Source of the DNA: Bryoerythrophyllum caledonicum
Taxonomy: Eukaryota > Streptophyta > Bryopsida > Pottiales > Pottiaceae
DNA: 64,000 bases
Assembly (NCBI GenBank): GCA_963971425.1
Contig: OZ020515.1
Span: 19,154,637 to 19,218,636 of the forward strand
Direction: 5' to 3'
Shown: positions 62,580 through 64,000 of the stretch, in pieces
How positions within the stretch are numbered: the first letter of the stretch is position 1
Layout: each line of letters opens with the position of its first letter
The notes under the pieces: generated by a model
Databases searched by the model: none
What the model was told of the DNA's origin: nothing
Seen by the model: the letters and a program-made list of their open reading frames with translations, nothing else
Position numbers and translations under genes: made by a program

Positions 62580-62619
62580 AGTGCACTTGGCTAAGTGCAT
62601 AATTGCATAATTGCGTGTT
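62580..62619 (-). repeat. Right terminal inverted repeat of the 13-kb element
   Basis: Read on the minus strand it starts AACACGCAATTATGC and pairs with 49444-49489. It is followed on the plus strand by ACACA. Confidence 0.75.
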
Positions 62620-62624
62620 ACACA

Positions 62625-63559
62625 ATGTATTGCGTGGTGCTAGTGAGCAGCGGAGACGTTGGCACACATGGACTGGAAGCCAAAGCGAAGCAACGCCTTA
62701 AGAGCCGTTTGTTTGCACAAGTGGAGGGCTAGTACGTCCTCTGAAAGAATGGCAAAACCACCTCAATCCTTCTTCCAAGGGAAAGGAAGCAAGATCATAC
62801 TCTAGTGAGGAACATGTAATTTATTATGCACGAGGTGATTTACATGTCTATTTGCATGTGAATCACCCCATGTGGGAACTTGGAGGGTATGTATTTGTTC
62901 TTTAGACATTAAAAATTACACTTTATTAAAGAGAGAGACATATCTGGTATTTTACATGCAATCACCTCATGCTGGGAGGTAGATTTTATTTTGTTCATCC
63001 ATTGGTATGTCCAGATTGGCATTTTGGTAAATGTTGCAAGGATATGTTGATCAAGATGAGACTTTAAGCTTTTATAGATTAAAAAAAACTACCCATTAGT
63101 GTATTATAGTTACCCCTAGTTTAGAAAAAACTTTGTTTTTCCAGTTGTATATAGATTGGCCCCTTCTTAGATGCTCCACCTCTTAGAAGGAAATCTAAAA
63201 AGGATAAAGGTCATGGGAAAGTATCCTTGACCAATATTATGGACTAGGATCTTGGAATGAGAAGAAGCTTGAAGGCTCTGCAAGACAAAATCAAAGAGGA
63301 ACATGGGGTATTAGAAGAAGCAAGATGGTGTGCTTTGACAAAATAGAAAGATCCAATGGCATTGTCCTTTGATTGCTATGGAAAGATCCAATAATTTCAA
63401 CCAAGCAAAGTGAAAAGGATGGAAGTAAAATTTGCTAAGATAAAAACAAAATTAGCTTAAAAGGTTTAATAAAGTTGATGGACTTGGAAAAAGAGAAAGT
63501 CTAGTTATTGTAAATTTAAGATCATTCTTTACATTTAGAGGAGAGTAAGAATAACGGTT
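62625..63559. other. No feature recognised
   Basis: Flank of the 13-kb element. A short coding-like phrase at about 63240-63345 (LGMRRSLKALQDKIKEEHGV) has no recognisable family. Confidence 0.4.
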
Positions 63560-63935
63560 TAATAGTCAACAACTTGTTCTTTTGACAACTCACGTATCAT
63601 TTTTTGGGAACAAATTATGTTTTAGAATGATAATCCGAATAGTCAATAAGGTTATACCATGTTTTGTACTAGAAAGAATAAAAGTGAAAAATATGAAGAT
63701 TTCTAAGTTTAATGTGGAAAAGAGGAAGTTTTTTTGGTTCCTTGCCCATCAATGTGTCGCAATGTGTGAAAATCTTTGACTTGGGATAAAATGCATTTTT
63801 CACTAAAGGCAAGAAATGTTTTTTGACAATATGAAAGGAAATAATCCTACTTGCTAGTATTGAAAATCTCAAATCTACTAGAGTATCCTAGCAAAAGTTT
63901 TTGGAGTAACTCGGCTTGCCCGCACTTTATAGTTA
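63560..63935 (+). repeat. Partial TTAA-family copy near the window end
   Basis: Blocks such as AATAGTCAATAAGGTTATAC, AATGTGGAAAAGAGGAAGTT and GTATTGAAAATCTCA match the 53411-54352 element in the same order. Terminal motifs are not present in the window. Confidence 0.65.
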
Positions 63936-64000
63936 TTTCTATCGGATAGCATAACTTTTTTTTCTGTAAGTCCGATGATAATTAAAAATTATACACCCAC

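Larger units (their letters stand above)
49444..62619. mobile_element. Candidate 13.2-kb DNA transposon (DUF7869 gene plus ParB/methyltransferase-like gene)
   Basis: The ends are inverted: AACACGCAATTA-GCAATTAT then GCACTT-GCC match at 29 of 31 positions, followed after a 6-bp gap by AAGTGCACT on both sides. Directly outside, both flanks read ACACA (49439-49443 and 62620-62624), a 5-bp target duplication. Inside are two divergent genes, a minus-strand DUF7869-type gene (50129-53188) and a plus-strand ParB/methyltransferase-like gene (58058-62021). Between them are inserted TTAA elements, a telo-box repeat and a 200-N assembly gap, so the true length is uncertain. No capsid, envelope or DNA polymerase gene is visible. 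The ends and target site are seen directly; that the two genes moved together is inference. Both genes are broken. Confidence 0.65.

Noticed and set aside
49444-62619. Virus or Polinton identity for the large element
   Set aside because: No capsid, packaging ATPase, protease or DNA polymerase signature was seen; a DUF7869 gene and 5-bp target duplication favour a DNA transposon.
1-64000. CRISPR arrays, rRNA or tRNA genes
   Set aside because: No spaced direct repeats of that type and no convincing A/B-box cloverleaf were found by eye.

Overview
The window looks like nuclear DNA of a streptophyte plant, most likely a non-flowering one (moss, liverwort, fern or charophyte grade; this is an inference). 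Two well-preserved spliced genes have plant-type sequences: a Nudix hydrolase of the plant NUDT4/17/18/21 type and the TPR-containing phosphatase PP5. Further plant signatures are a JAGGED-like QALGGH zinc finger, a receptor-kinase fragment and AAACCCTA telo-box repeats. Both intact genes end in ordinary TAA or TAG stops, so the standard code applies. Gene density is low and most of the rest is transposon debris, which suggests a repeat-rich genome.

Layout. 1-4063: two pieces of non-LTR retrotransposon in opposite orientation, one a C-terminal zinc-knuckle plus PD-(D/E)XK endonuclease end, the other a 5' half with a 2A-like peptide and an APE endonuclease. 4.1-11.8 kb: non-coding, with two tandem duplications and a 226-bp inverted-repeat element. 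11.8-16.0 kb: the Nudix gene on the minus strand. 16.2-19.05 kb: three copies of a TIR element, two direct and one inverted, the last carrying a 473-bp insertion. 19.05-22.9 kb: nothing recognised. 22.98-29.5 kb: PP5, 12 coding exons, with a TTAA-flanked element inside intron 3. 30.2-32.4 kb: decayed zinc-finger and receptor-kinase pieces. 33.5-34.9 kb: an unrecognised spliced coding relic. 40.15-41.3 kb: a second TTAA element. 44.1-47.0 kb: a broken spliced gene whose C-terminal half resembles prokaryotic-type amino-DNA-methyltransferases. 48.07-48.64 kb: a decayed Tc1-like transposase.

49,444-62,619 is the most notable region. Matching inverted ends and a 5-bp target duplication (ACACA) define a candidate 13.2-kb DNA transposon. 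It carries a minus-strand DUF7869-type gene (probable transposase) and a divergent plus-strand gene that I read as ParB-like domain plus degenerate methyltransferase-like domain. It has itself been invaded by TTAA elements, and it contains a 20-bp telo-box repeat next to an assembly gap. The methyltransferase relic at 44-47 kb and the ParB/methyltransferase-like gene inside the element suggest that DNA-modification-type genes travel with mobile DNA in this genome. All of these mobile genes look broken.
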